This document shows, in pieces, positions 41,640 through 49,633 of a stretch of 64,000 nt of DNA; position 1 is the stretch's first letter, and every line of letters starts with the position of its first letter. The notes beneath the pieces are model-generated. The model saw only the letters and a program-made list of their open reading frames with translations, ran no database searches and had not been told where the DNA came from. The stretch is from Streptomyces lienomycini (GTDB lineage: Bacteria > Actinomycetota > Actinomycetes > Streptomycetales > Streptomycetaceae), in NCBI RefSeq assembly GCF_027947595.1, contig NZ_CP116257.1, positions 4,092,001 through 4,156,000 on the forward strand. The letters run 5' to 3'. The translations under genes and the position numbers were made by a program.

Positions 41640-42453
41640 GTGGCTCGGGCGAAGCCGTGGGAAGTTGACGACGAGCTGTGGGCGGTGATCGAGCCGCTTG
41701 TGCCGAAGATTGAGCGTCGGGCCCAGCATCCGGGGCGCAAGCGGCATCCGGACCGGCTGGTGTTCCAGGGCATCCTGTTTGTGCTGCACACCGGAATCGC
41801 CTGGGAGCACCTGCCGCAGGAACTCGGCTTCGGCTCGGGCATGACCTGCTGGCGCCGCCTGGCCGAGTGGACCGAAGCCGGGGTATGGCCCCGGCTGCAC
41901 GGGGTCCTCCTCGCCAAACTCCGTAGTGTGAACGTCCTGGACTTCTCCCGGGCGGCGGTCGACGGCTCCCACATCCGGGCGTTAAAGGGGGCATCAAGAC
42001 CGGACGAAGCCCCGTCGACCGGGGCAAGACGGGCAGCAAACATCACCTGATCACCGACGCCACCGGCATCCCGCTTGCCGCCACCCTCACCGGCGGCAAT
42101 CGCAACGACGTCACCCAGCTCGTCCCGTTGCTGCAGGCCGTGCCGCCGGTGCGGGGCAAGCGCGGCCGCCCCGGCGCCGACCGGACGTGGTGCTGGGGGA
42201 CCGCGGCTACGACCACGACAAGTACCGCCGCCTGGTCTGGGATCTCGGCGTGAAGCCGCAAATCGCCCGCCGCGGGACCGAGCACGGCTCCGGGCTCGGC
42301 GCTCAACGCTGGGTTGTTGAACGCGCGTTCGCCCACCTGCACTGGTTCCGTCGCCTGCGCATCCGCTGGGAGATCCGTGACGACATCCACGAGGCATTCC
42401 TGACCCTCGGATGTGCGCTTATCTGCTGGAGGCGCCTCAGGGCGGCCCGATGA
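41640..42453 (+). pseudogene. IS5-family transposase, copy 1 (programmed frameshift plus a disabling 1-bp deletion)
   Basis: The first reading (41640-42050) carries LVFQGILFVLHTGIAWEHLPQELGFGSGMTCWRRL and the first catalytic Asp in AAVDGSHIRALKG. At A-AAG-GGG (41984-41990) a -1 shift gives GGIKTGRSPVDRGKTGSKHHLITD, the expected continuation, so this looks like a programmed frameshift. Further on, GCGGCCG-CCCC lacks one G relative to copy 2. This shifts the frame again before DVVLGDRGYDHDKYRR and RWVVERAFAHLHWFRRLRIR (catalytic Asp and Glu). Copy 1 is therefore probably inactive. Confidence 0.85.
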
Positions 42454-42487
42454 GTCCTGAGTGTGCTCGTCAAATCGATCTAAAGCC

Positions 42488-42970
42488 ATGGAACGCAAGG
42501 CGGCGTACCGTAAGAGATCGCGAAGACGGTCGATGAGTAGCGGGGGACGCGGCGTGGCCTATGCGATCGGACTCGTGTGGATGACAGGTGCTGCCTTCAT
42601 GACGTGGAAGGCGGCCCAGCTCTGGCGCAACGCGCACTTGGTGGACTTCTTCTTGGCTTCCTACACTGTCCTGCCGTTCGGCCAGGAGGTCAGGAGAGGC
42701 GAGGTCCGCTCCTTGGGTGTCACCGCCACCTCGCTCTGGGCAATCACTCCTCTTGTCTTTTTGGGACTGCTGGACGCTGAGATGACCGGTGGTCAAGCAG
42801 CCGTCGTCCTGATTGCGGTGCTCATCGTGCTGGCATGCATGGCCTGCGAGATCAGCATCATCCTCTTCAACGTGCCCGCGCGTTTCGTGCCGCCACACAT
42901 GCGCTCTGATCCTGGGACCGTGGTGCTATGGCGTGTGCGCCGGAAGCGCAAGAAGTCCGGTCACCGCTGA
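42488..42970 (+). CDS. Small membrane protein, passenger gene of the IS (copy 1)
   Basis: About 160 residues (169 if a GTG at 42461 is used). The N-terminus is strongly basic (ERKAAYRKRSRRRS), followed by three hydrophobic segments (VAYAIGLVWMTGAAFMTW, SLWAITPLVFLGLL, AAVVLIAVLIVLACMACEISIILF) and a basic tail (RRKRKKSGHR). I do not recognise the family. It lies inside the inverted repeats of the element and is identical in amino-acid sequence to the copy at 55045-55527. It therefore travels with the transposase. Its role is unknown. Confidence 0.75.
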   Translation: MERKAAYRKRSRRRSMSSGGRGVAYAIGLVWMTGAAFMTWKAAQLWRNAHLVDFFLASYTVLPFGQEVRRGEVRSLGVTATSLWAITPLVFLGLLDAEMTGGQAAVVLIAVLIVLACMACEISIILFNVPARFVPPHMRSDPGTVVLWRVRRKRKKSGHR

Positions 42971-43115
42971 CACACTCGGCTGTCGCGTACGGCATTTCGT
43001 TAGGAGTTCTAAGAGGGCGTTAAGTCCCGTTCCTGATGATGTGGTGTCGCCCGTTCGTGGGTGATGGGACAGTTCCGTCCTCGTGTCATGGCGTGTACAT
43101 GATGGGGTCGTGGGC

Positions 43116-43970
43116 ATGGAACGGACGCCGTACGCAACCGACTTGTCCGACGAGCAGTGGGCGTTGATCGAGCCGCTGGTCACCGCGTGGAAGCAGGAGC
43201 GGGTGGCGCGGTCGGCGACCGGAGACCCGGGCTCCTGCGCCCTGCGCGAGGTCGTGAACGCGCTGCTTTACCAGAACCGGACGGGCTGTCAGTGGCGGCT
43301 TCTGCCGCACGACTTCCCGGCCTGGTCGGCAGTGTTCTACTACTTCACCCTGTGGCGCCAGGACGGCCTTGACCAGCGGATCCAGGAGATCCTGCGCTGC
43401 CAGGTGCGGGAACGGTCCAGACGATTAGAGGACCCGTCCCTGGTGATCATCGACACCCAGTCCGTCCGCGTGGCGGCCGGGGTGCCGAAGGAGACGACGG
43501 GACTGGACGCGAACAAGAAGACGCCCGGCAGGAAGCGGGGACTGGCCGTCGATGTGCTGGGCCTGGTCATCGGTGTGGTGATCCTCGCTGCGAGCGCGCA
43601 CGACAACGAAGCCGGCATCGCCCTGCTGGACCAGGCGGCTGAGCGGTGTGGGATGCGCCTGGAGAAGGTCCTGGTCGACCAGGGCTTCAAGGACGCCGTG
43701 ATCATCCACGGGGCGGTGAAGGACATCACCGTTGAGGTGGTCCGCCGCAACCCCGACGACGAGGGGAAAGGCTTCGTCCCGCAACCGAAGCGGTGGGTGG
43801 TCGAGCAGGTCAACGGCACCCTCATGCTGCAGCGGCGCCTCGCCCGCGACTACGACCACCGGCCCGACAACGCGGCCTCCCGCGTCTACTGGGCCTCCAC
43901 CGCCGGCATGCTCCGCCGCCTCACCACCCCTACCCCCACCTGGCGGGACGACGTGGAGCTGGCCGCGTGA
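43116..43970 (+). CDS. IS5-family DDE transposase
   Basis: A 284-residue transposase in one open frame. It starts MERTPYATDLSDEQWALIEPLV, the usual beginning for this group. The catalytic residues appear as Asp in VIIDTQSVR, Asp in VLVDQGFKDAV and Glu in KRWVVEQVNGTL. It is complete and therefore possibly active. The ATG at 43116 is chosen; upstream in-frame starts are possible. It overlaps the following passenger gene by four bases. Confidence 0.92.
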   Translation: MERTPYATDLSDEQWALIEPLVTAWKQERVARSATGDPGSCALREVVNALLYQNRTGCQWRLLPHDFPAWSAVFYYFTLWRQDGLDQRIQEILRCQVRERSRRLEDPSLVIIDTQSVRVAAGVPKETTGLDANKKTPGRKRGLAVDVLGLVIGVVILAASAHDNEAGIALLDQAAERCGMRLEKVLVDQGFKDAVIIHGAVKDITVEVVRRNPDDEGKGFVPQPKRWVVEQVNGTLMLQRRLARDYDHRPDNAASRVYWASTAGMLRRLTTPTPTWRDDVELAA

Positions 43971-44371
43971 ACGTCTGCGAACTCCTGCGGCTGCTGCAGA
44001 CCGAGCACGATGAGACCGCTGCCCGCGCCGACCACCTGCGCGAGCAGATCGAGCGGCTCACCACCGACCTCGCCGAGACCGAAGCCCGCCTGGCCGAGCT
44101 CGCTGCCACCGGCAAGGTCATCGACGGCCTCACCCCTCCCGACCAGGCACCGGCCCCCGCGGAGACCGCCATCGCGACCGTCTACCAGCGCATCGTGACC
44201 ACGTTCAACGAGCACCCCGGGGAGGTGTTCCGCGTCCGTGATCTGCATGAGCACCTCGGCCTGCCCACCGACGAGCCCTCGATCAACGTCACCCGCTCCC
44301 GCCTGGGACGACTCGTCCGCCAGGGATTCCTCGAGCAACCGGGACGCGGCCGCTACCAGAAACGGACTTAA
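43967..44371 (+). CDS. Coiled-coil/winged-helix passenger protein of the second IS
   Basis: A 134-residue protein. Residues ~5-50 form a heptad-rich coiled coil (LLRLLQTEHDETAARADHLREQIERLTTDLAETEARLAEL). Residues ~75-134 look like a winged helix (VYQRIVTTFNEHPGEVFRVRDLHEHLGL...INVTRSRLGRLVRQGFLEQPGRGRYQ). Its GTG overlaps the transposase stop (GTGA) and it ends 7 bases before the right end, so it is part of the element. A DNA-binding regulator or accessory factor of transposition is a fair guess. Confidence 0.8.
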   Translation: MNVCELLRLLQTEHDETAARADHLREQIERLTTDLAETEARLAELAATGKVIDGLTPPDQAPAPAETAIATVYQRIVTTFNEHPGEVFRVRDLHEHLGLPTDEPSINVTRSRLGRLVRQGFLEQPGRGRYQKRT

Positions 44372-44381
44372 CGCCCTCTAA

Positions 44382-45266
44382 GAGGTCCTAACAAAGGCGT
44401 TGGACGTGGCGGTGGGTGATGAGGCAGGTGGCGAGTCCGAGGAAGGCTTCGTGGATGTCGTCGCGTCGTTCCCAGCGGATTCGCAGTCGGCGGAAGCCGT
44501 GCAGCCAGGCGATCGTGCGCTCGATCACGTAGCGGAAGACGCCCAGGCCGGAGCCGTGTTCGACGCCTCGTTCGGCGATGACCGGTCGGATCCCGCGCTG
44601 TCGCAGCAGGCGGCGGTACTTGTCGTGGTCGTAGCCGCGGTCGGCGAGGAGTGCGTCTGGCCGGTGTCTGGGCCGGCCGACGACGCCGGCCACGGCCGGA
44701 ACCTTGTCCAGCAGCGGCAGCAGCTGGGTGACGTCGTTGCGGTTTCCGCCGGTCAGCGACACCGCGAGCGGGATGCCCTGGCCGTCGGTGAGGACGTGGT
44801 GCTTGCTGCCCGGTCGTGCGCGGTCGACCGGGCTGGGCCCGCTTTTGGGCCGCGCCGAGCGGCCCGTACGTGGGAGGAGTCGATCACCGCCCGGGACCAG
44901 TCGAGCTTCTTCGCGGCCCGCAGCCTCTGCAGCAGTACCAGGTGCAGTCCGTCCCACACGCCGGCTTCGTTCCAGGCGGCCAGGCGCCGCCAGCACGTCA
45001 TCCCCGAGCCGAAGCCCAGCTCCTGGGGCAGGTACTCCCACTGGATGCCGGTGTGCAGCACGAACAGGATCCCGCACAGTGCCTGCCGGTCCGGGACCCG
45101 CGGCCTGCCCTCCACCAGCTTCGGACCCGGCACGGGCAGCAACGGCTCGATGAGCGACCACAGTTCATCCGACACGACCCAGGGCCGCGACTGTCGTTTC
45201 CCCACGAACGGACCAACGACCACTCAAGCCGAAAGTCACATGATCAACAACTTCTGTTAGGACCTC
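44382..45266 (-). mobile_element. Third IS5-family insertion sequence, 885 bp
   Basis: Ends GAGGTCCTAACAAAGG (left, 44382) and the complement of GAGGTCCTAACAGAAG (right, ending 45266) form imperfect inverted repeats. It is flanked by TAA at 44379-44381 and 45267-45269. It holds only a two-frame transposase on the minus strand. It is the third element in a head-to-tail stack in which neighbouring elements are separated by a single TAA. Confidence 0.9.
44388..45223 (-). CDS. IS5-family transposase made by -1 frameshift
   Basis: The first frame (from GTG at 45221-45223) carries WVVSDELWSLIEPLLPVPG, FVLHTGIQWEYLPQELGFGSGMTCWRRL and Asp in AVIDSSHVRAARRGPK. The second frame continues KSGPSPVDRARPGSKHHVLTDGQG, LLADRGYDHDKYRRLL and RYVIERTIAWLHGFRRLRIRWERR (Glu), ending HVQRLC. 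The switch point is C-CCA-AAA (44849 down to 44843), a textbook -1 slippery heptamer. The element looks intact and may be active. Confidence 0.87.
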
Positions 45267-45326
45267 TAAGAGCCTCGGCCGTGACCACCGCGACCTGCAG
45301 CGGACCATTCCAGCTTCCCTGGCGAG

Positions 45327-45692
45327 ATGACCGGGACGGCCGCGCAACTGGTCAAGGACTCCAGCCGGGTTCTGCACGAGCGGCAGTCACCCAGTCACTT
45401 CAGCAACATCCGCATCTTGAGCACCGTCCTCTACTGGTGCGGCGCCAAGGGGCCATCTCCGAGACGGATCGGCGCTCGCCCCGACCACCCCGCCGTCGGT
45501 AAGGTCCTGCTCCGTGTCGACGTGCCGCCAGGTCTCACCCTGGTCCGCTTGCGTCAGGACGGCATTCTCAACGCAGCGGCAGAAACAGCGGTCCCGCTCC
45601 GGCTGGTGAGGCTCTTCGGGATGACGGAGAAGAACGCCATGCGCTATGTCACCGCGGCCCATTCCGAGCAGACGGCGAAGCTGCCCCGGTGA
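45327..45692 (+). CDS. Hypothetical protein, probably a fragment of a larger DNA-related protein
   Basis: 121 residues starting TGTAAQLVKDSSRVLHERQSP and ending LRLVRLFGMTEKNAMRYVTAAHSEQTAKLPR. The ends recall, from memory, the beginning and end of actinobacterial recombinase-associated or integrase-like proteins with a C-terminal helix-turn-helix. The middle part is not recognised. The length suggests a deletion product. It lies just outside the IS stack. Confidence 0.4.
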   Translation: MTGTAAQLVKDSSRVLHERQSPSHFSNIRILSTVLYWCGAKGPSPRRIGARPDHPAVGKVLLRVDVPPGLTLVRLRQDGILNAAAETAVPLRLVRLFGMTEKNAMRYVTAAHSEQTAKLPR

Positions 45693-45713
45693 CGCTCAGC
45701 AGCGCCCGCCGCT

Positions 45714-47096
45714 CTAGAAGGGAGGGTCGTTGGGGCCCCGGTCGGCCTGCGCGGCCGCGTCACGCCTTCGGCTGGCCGCATGTTGTTCGGCGAGGGAGGG
45801 CATTCCGGCGATGGCTTCAACGGCGCGGCCATGCCGAATGAGCAGCTCGGCCACTTCCGACGGCCGCACTTCAGTATCCGCCCGTAGCAGGGCGAGTGCC
45901 TCCTCAATGCGCCCCATCTCATCGAGGATCCACGCCTTGCTGACCGTCAGGCCATACATGTCCGATGGCAGCGTTCCCGCGTAGGCGAGGGCCTCCTCGT
46001 GCCGGTCGGCCTCGCCCAGCAGCCAGATCCGGTTCGAACTGAACCAGGACGGGTGCTCCTCGACGAACTCAGCACTGCGCTCGTCGAGGAGCGCAAGGGC
46101 ATCGTCCAGCCGGCCTGCCTCGTGCAGCAGGTGAATGACGTCGTCGAAAAGGCAGACATCGTGGTAATCGAACGTCGGGCGACCCACCTCGATGGCTTCC
46201 TCGATCCGACCTTGGCGGCCCAACAGTTCGATCAGAGGCCAGCGGAACCGGTCCGGATACTCGGCGACTGCGATGAAACGCCGCAGCACAGCCTCGGCCT
46301 CACTTGCCTGCCCGTCGTCTTCGAGCGCCCGCGCGTAGTACGCGAGCGTCTCGTCCGCACGCTCGCCGGTGCTCAACACGCTCAGTTCCTCGACACCCCC
46401 GTGGCGCCGCAGGAGCTCGGCATAGGCGATCAGCGTGTTCTGGACCACGTAGTGCCCGGCTGCGACGTCTGCTCCAAGCATCCGTACGGCCTCATCGACC
46501 CGGCCCGCACGCTCCAGGACCTGGGCTTGGAGATCTTGCGCGTTGCTGGGGTGAAAGTTCCAGCGCTCCTCGCCGCGGGCGCTGCGGGCCCGCTCAGCGT
46601 GCGGGGCGATCAGCTCCAGGACCTGTTCATCATGGTCCTGGCCCTCTGTCAGCTCGACGAGGGTGGACAGGATCCACTCCCTGTCCAGATGCGGCGTGAG
46701 GACGGTGATCGCCTCGTTCAGCCTGCCCGCCTTGGCCAGCAGTTCCACAAAGTCGTGGCACACCCACTCGGAGGCAAGGCCGTCCTTGTCCGGGCGTACG
46801 GCGTCCAGTGCCTGCTGCACCCTCCCCGCCTCGAGCAGGACCTCGGTCCTCTCCCAGCGTGCCCGGTTCCACCCAGCCTCGACGAACGGCTCCAGGACGC
46901 CCAGGGCCCGCTCGACCTCGCCCGCCCGGGACAGCTCGCGAGCCGCCGCCTGGGCGCAGAACCACTCCCCCTGCTCCGATGCGGCCTGGACCAGCAGCTC
47001 CACCTCACCCCGCTCCACGAGCATGGAGACCAGGCGAGGAGATATTCCGCCGAGCGTCCGTGACTGCCATTCGAGATCGTCGATGTTCACGAGCAT
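45714..47096 (-). CDS. TPR/helical-repeat protein
   Basis: A 460-residue, almost entirely helical protein made of irregular ~34-residue repeats of the TPR type (for example ELLAKAGRLNEAITVLTPHL, LLGRQGRIEEAIEVGRPTFD, LLHEAGRLDDALALLDERS, ILDEMGRIEEALALLRADT). No enzyme domain, signal or membrane segment is seen. Streptomyces genomes carry many such orphan proteins. Its neighbours are the IS stack on one side and the TIR-domain gene on the other, oriented divergently. A link to the TIR protein is possible but unproven. Confidence 0.8.
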   Translation of the reverse strand: MLVNIDDLEWQSRTLGGISPRLVSMLVERGEVELLVQAASEQGEWFCAQAAARELSRAGEVERALGVLEPFVEAGWNRARWERTEVLLEAGRVQQALDAVRPDKDGLASEWVCHDFVELLAKAGRLNEAITVLTPHLDREWILSTLVELTEGQDHDEQVLELIAPHAERARSARGEERWNFHPSNAQDLQAQVLERAGRVDEAVRMLGADVAAGHYVVQNTLIAYAELLRRHGGVEELSVLSTGERADETLAYYARALEDDGQASEAEAVLRRFIAVAEYPDRFRWPLIELLGRQGRIEEAIEVGRPTFDYHDVCLFDDVIHLLHEAGRLDDALALLDERSAEFVEEHPSWFSSNRIWLLGEADRHEEALAYAGTLPSDMYGLTVSKAWILDEMGRIEEALALLRADTEVRPSEVAELLIRHGRAVEAIAGMPSLAEQHAASRRRDAAAQADRGPNDPPF

Positions 47097-47626
47097 GAGC
47101 GTACGGGCGACTACTGACAGGCCTCATCGACCAGCTGCCGGGACCCACTCGTTCTACGCCAACACAGGCCCGCGGACGGGTTCCCCGTCAGACTCCTGCC
47201 AGATTCCGCGAACCCGCGCACTTCCGTGCTGACCACGCGTAAAGCCGCATCAAGGTCTATGCACTGCCCCCTTGACGCGTACCTCGGCTGTACCCCGGGA
47301 CTCGGGCCTCGGCCCATGCGGTGTTCCCGCATTACCGCAGCACTGCCAGGGAACCGCTTCACCATCGCCAGCCGGACACGCCGACCCGCCGCACCTGCGC
47401 CATCACCATCCGACGCCTGCTGTCGGCGGCCGCTGAGAAAGGTCCAGGCCGGCTGGTGGCCGTGGACATGGTGACGTCGCTGAGCCCGGACTGACCCGGC
47501 CCGGACCAGCTGAGGGTGCACAACGCCGCCGACGTCGCGATGACCAGGCCCAGTCAGGTGGTGAAGCAGGGCTTTGATTCGCCGATTCAGGGCGCTGGGC
47601 GGAGCGTTTTCGTCGAAGATGCCGGG
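47097..47626. other. 530-bp stretch without a recognised gene
   Basis: This lies between the divergent helical-repeat and TIR genes. Both strands contain short open readings, but none matches a known family. The promoters of both genes should be here. I see no RNA gene or convincing operator. Confidence 0.4.
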
Positions 47627-48634
47627 ATGACTCCGAAGTGGGATTTCTTCATCAGCCACGCCAGTGAGGACAAACTGCTCGTGGCCGGGCCGCTGGCCCA
47701 CTACCTGCAATCAGTCGGCTTCTCAGTCTGGTACGACGAGCTCTCGCTACGGGTGGGCGACTCGGTGCTGCGCGAGATCGATCGCGGGCTCGGGGCATCC
47801 CGGTACGGGGTCGTCGTCCTCAGCGAGTCGTTCTTCGCGAAGCAGTGGCCCCAGCGCGAGCTGGCAGGCTTGATCGCCACCGCCTCCGACGGTGAGCGCC
47901 GGGTCCTGCCGGTCTGGCACGGCGTTGACGCCGCCGCGGTTGCTGCCTGTTCGCCGCTGCTGGCCGACGTCAAGGCGGTGAACACGAGCCGGGGGCTGCA
48001 CGTCGTGGCCGAGGAGATCGTGCGCGCGGCCTTCCCCGAGCGGGTTGCGACCCTGCCGTTGTCGAACGGGGCGAAGGAGCGGGCCGCCGACCGGGAGACT
48101 GCCCGGAAGACCTTGCAGGCCGTGCTGACAGCCGGCGGGAGCCGGGAGGACGTGCTGTTGGTGCTCTCGGCTTACCAGAGCCTGCTGATCGCGCTGACGC
48201 GCTACGCCGCGCGGGTGGTAGGTCCCGCCTCGCGCTTCACCGACCTGCCGTGCGACTTCATTCTTTACGAGCCGCACGGCGTCACCGGGCCGATCCAGGT
48301 CACGTTCGTCGTCCTCGGCTCGACCGAAGCCGGCGGTGGCGACTTGCCGGCCGCCACGGACCTGGCCTTCGGAGAGGAGATCCCGTTCGCCGGCCGCCCC
48401 AGTAACGACTACCTGCCGGGACGGCGCGTCGGGGAGTTCCCCAGCGTGCTGTCAGCGGTCCGACGGCTTGCCGGTCACGTCAAGTCGGACAACATCCACC
48501 ACGCGCATCCGGAGCTGTGGAACTTCTCGGTGCTCCTCGTTCACGGCAGGCGTGGCGTCCAGGATCCCACGTCGACCGCCCCGACGAGGCTCCACTTCGA
48601 GACCGCCTCCTATGACCGGCTGACGGACTCGTAG
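47627..48634 (+). CDS. TIR-domain protein with uncharacterised C-terminal domain
   Basis: A 335-residue protein. Residues ~3-130 form a TIR domain: WDFFISHASEDK (box 1), GFSVWYDELSLRVGDSVLREIDRGLGASRYGVVVLSESFFAKQWPQREL, with Glu in WPQRE at the position of the catalytic Glu of TIR NADases. The remaining ~200 residues (RETARKTLQAVLTAGG, CDFILYEPHGVTGPIQVTFVVLG, RLHFETASYDRLTDS) belong to no family I recognise and may be a sensor domain. Bacterial TIR proteins often act in antiphage defence by degrading NAD or making signal nucleotides. ATG at 47627 is chosen because the TIR fold begins at once. Confidence 0.85.
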   Translation: MTPKWDFFISHASEDKLLVAGPLAHYLQSVGFSVWYDELSLRVGDSVLREIDRGLGASRYGVVVLSESFFAKQWPQRELAGLIATASDGERRVLPVWHGVDAAAVAACSPLLADVKAVNTSRGLHVVAEEIVRAAFPERVATLPLSNGAKERAADRETARKTLQAVLTAGGSREDVLLVLSAYQSLLIALTRYAARVVGPASRFTDLPCDFILYEPHGVTGPIQVTFVVLGSTEAGGGDLPAATDLAFGEEIPFAGRPSNDYLPGRRVGEFPSVLSAVRRLAGHVKSDNIHHAHPELWNFSVLLVHGRRGVQDPTSTAPTRLHFETASYDRLTDS

Positions 48635-48659
48635 AAGCACCTACGGGGGCGAGGGCTTG

Positions 48660-48929
48660 AGAGGGCGCCTTCACGTCGATCCGGTAGGCGGACCGGCCGC
48701 CATCGGTGCGGGCGTCGACGGTGTCGGTCAGGTCCTCGGCGTAGAACTCCAGCAGCTGCTGACCACGGTGCCTCTGCGCCAGGATGTCCGCGCTGTTGTC
48801 GCCAGCCGCGTTGCCGAGCCGGTCCCGGATGGTCGGCCACGATCTCGCACTCGTACTCCGAGGCTCGCTGGGGCCTCGGCCGTCTGCTCGTCGTGCTCGC
48901 GCATCCTCTGGGGCTGAGTCGAGCGCCAA
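48660..48929 (-). pseudogene. Frameshifted remnant of an unknown gene
   Basis: On the minus strand EYECEIVAD in one frame continues, after a single extra base near 48835, as IRDRLGNAAGDNSADILAQRHRGQQLLEFYAEDLTDTVDARTDGGRSAYRIDVKA in another. Both parts have good codon usage and no stop, so this looks like a real gene broken by one base. The family is not recognised. Confidence 0.45.
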
Positions 48930-49036
48930 GAGGCGCTCGACTGATCGACCCGACTGAAGCGATCAGGAAACTTCAGGTCAAAGCGATACTTCCAGGTGGC
49001 TGGCCCGAGCGTGGTCTCGCGCGGCACACTCGACTC

Positions 49037-49482
49037 ATGGCTGGCATCGAAATCGATGACACCACCGCGGACGCACTGCGGGCCCTGGCCCGACGCCAGC
49101 CGAACTTTTGGACGACCTCGCGGTCAACGACTACTCCGTGTTCGTCGGCCTGGCCGCCCGCCCGCCCGCCCGCCCGCCCGCCCGCCCGCCCGCCCGCAAC
49201 GAGCTGTACGGCTTTGGCGTGGCCGTGGCGTACCTCGGCATCCACAGAGAGCGTGTCAACACCAAGTTCGAGGCCTGGCGGGACCTGATCGCGACATCGC
49301 CGCCCTACGCCTCGACTCGTTCACGATCGCCGAACGGCTGCACTCGCTACGCCTGCCAGCGGCCCGACCTCGCGGTCGCCCTGCCCACCATCCCCGCGGG
49401 TGCAGGGAGCAGTCTGATTGATCTGCGAGTTCATGGCTGTAGAGGCGTGGTTTCAGCAACTTCTACAGACTCCGGCAAATAG
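49037..49482 (+). pseudogene. Possible frameshifted small gene containing a GCCC tandem repeat
   Basis: The reading AGIEIDDTTADALRALARRQ (from ATG 49037) shifts near 49105 to ELLDDLAVNDYSVFVGLAA. It passes through the tetranucleotide repeat as RPPARPPARPPAR and continues NELYGFGVAVAYLGIHRERVNTKFEAWRDLI. The start resembles a small DNA-binding or antitoxin-type protein, but no family is clear. One repeat unit gained or lost changes the frame. Confidence 0.4.
49156..49195. repeat. (GCCC)10 tetranucleotide tandem repeat
   Basis: Ten perfect GCCC units in a row, followed by GC. Tetranucleotide repeats in coding sequence can act as slippage switches, and one unit changes the frame. Confidence 0.95.
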
Positions 49483-49633
49483 GACATGGGTGGCGTGACC
49501 TCGTATCGGGGTGCCCGTGCTGGTCGTGGTCGGCAGTCTGTGTTGCAGATCGTCCGGCGCGGTGGTTCGGCCGATGAGTTCACCGTCCCCGAACGGTCTA
49601 CCCAGCGACACGACCGTTCTCGACAGGAGTGCC

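Larger units (their letters stand above)
41573..43009 (+). mobile_element. IS5-family insertion sequence with membrane-protein passenger, copy 1
   Basis: A 1437-bp element. Terminal inverted repeats are GAACTCCTAACGAAATG (left, from 41573) and its complement ending at 43009. It is flanked by TAA at 41570-41572 and at 43010-43012, a 3-bp TNA target duplication as in some IS5 subgroups. It encodes a two-frame transposase (41640-42453) and a 160-residue membrane protein (42488-42970), both within the ends. An inverted second copy lies at 55006-56443. This copy has lost one G near 42167, which breaks the transposase. Confidence 0.9.
43013..44378 (+). mobile_element. Second IS5-family insertion sequence, 1366 bp, with wHTH passenger
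   Basis: Ends are GAGGGCGTTAAGTCCCGTT (left, from 43013) and the complement of GAGGGCGTTAAGTCCGTTT (right, ending 44378). It is flanked by TAA at 43010-43012 and 44379-44381, again a TNA duplication. The left TAA is shared with the right flank of the preceding element and the right TAA with the next element. It encodes a single-frame transposase and a small coiled-coil/winged-helix protein, overlapping by GTGA. Confidence 0.9.

Noticed and set aside
49156..49195. CRISPR array
   Set aside because: The GCCC repeat has no spacers and no cas genes are near. No CRISPR-like array was seen anywhere in the window.
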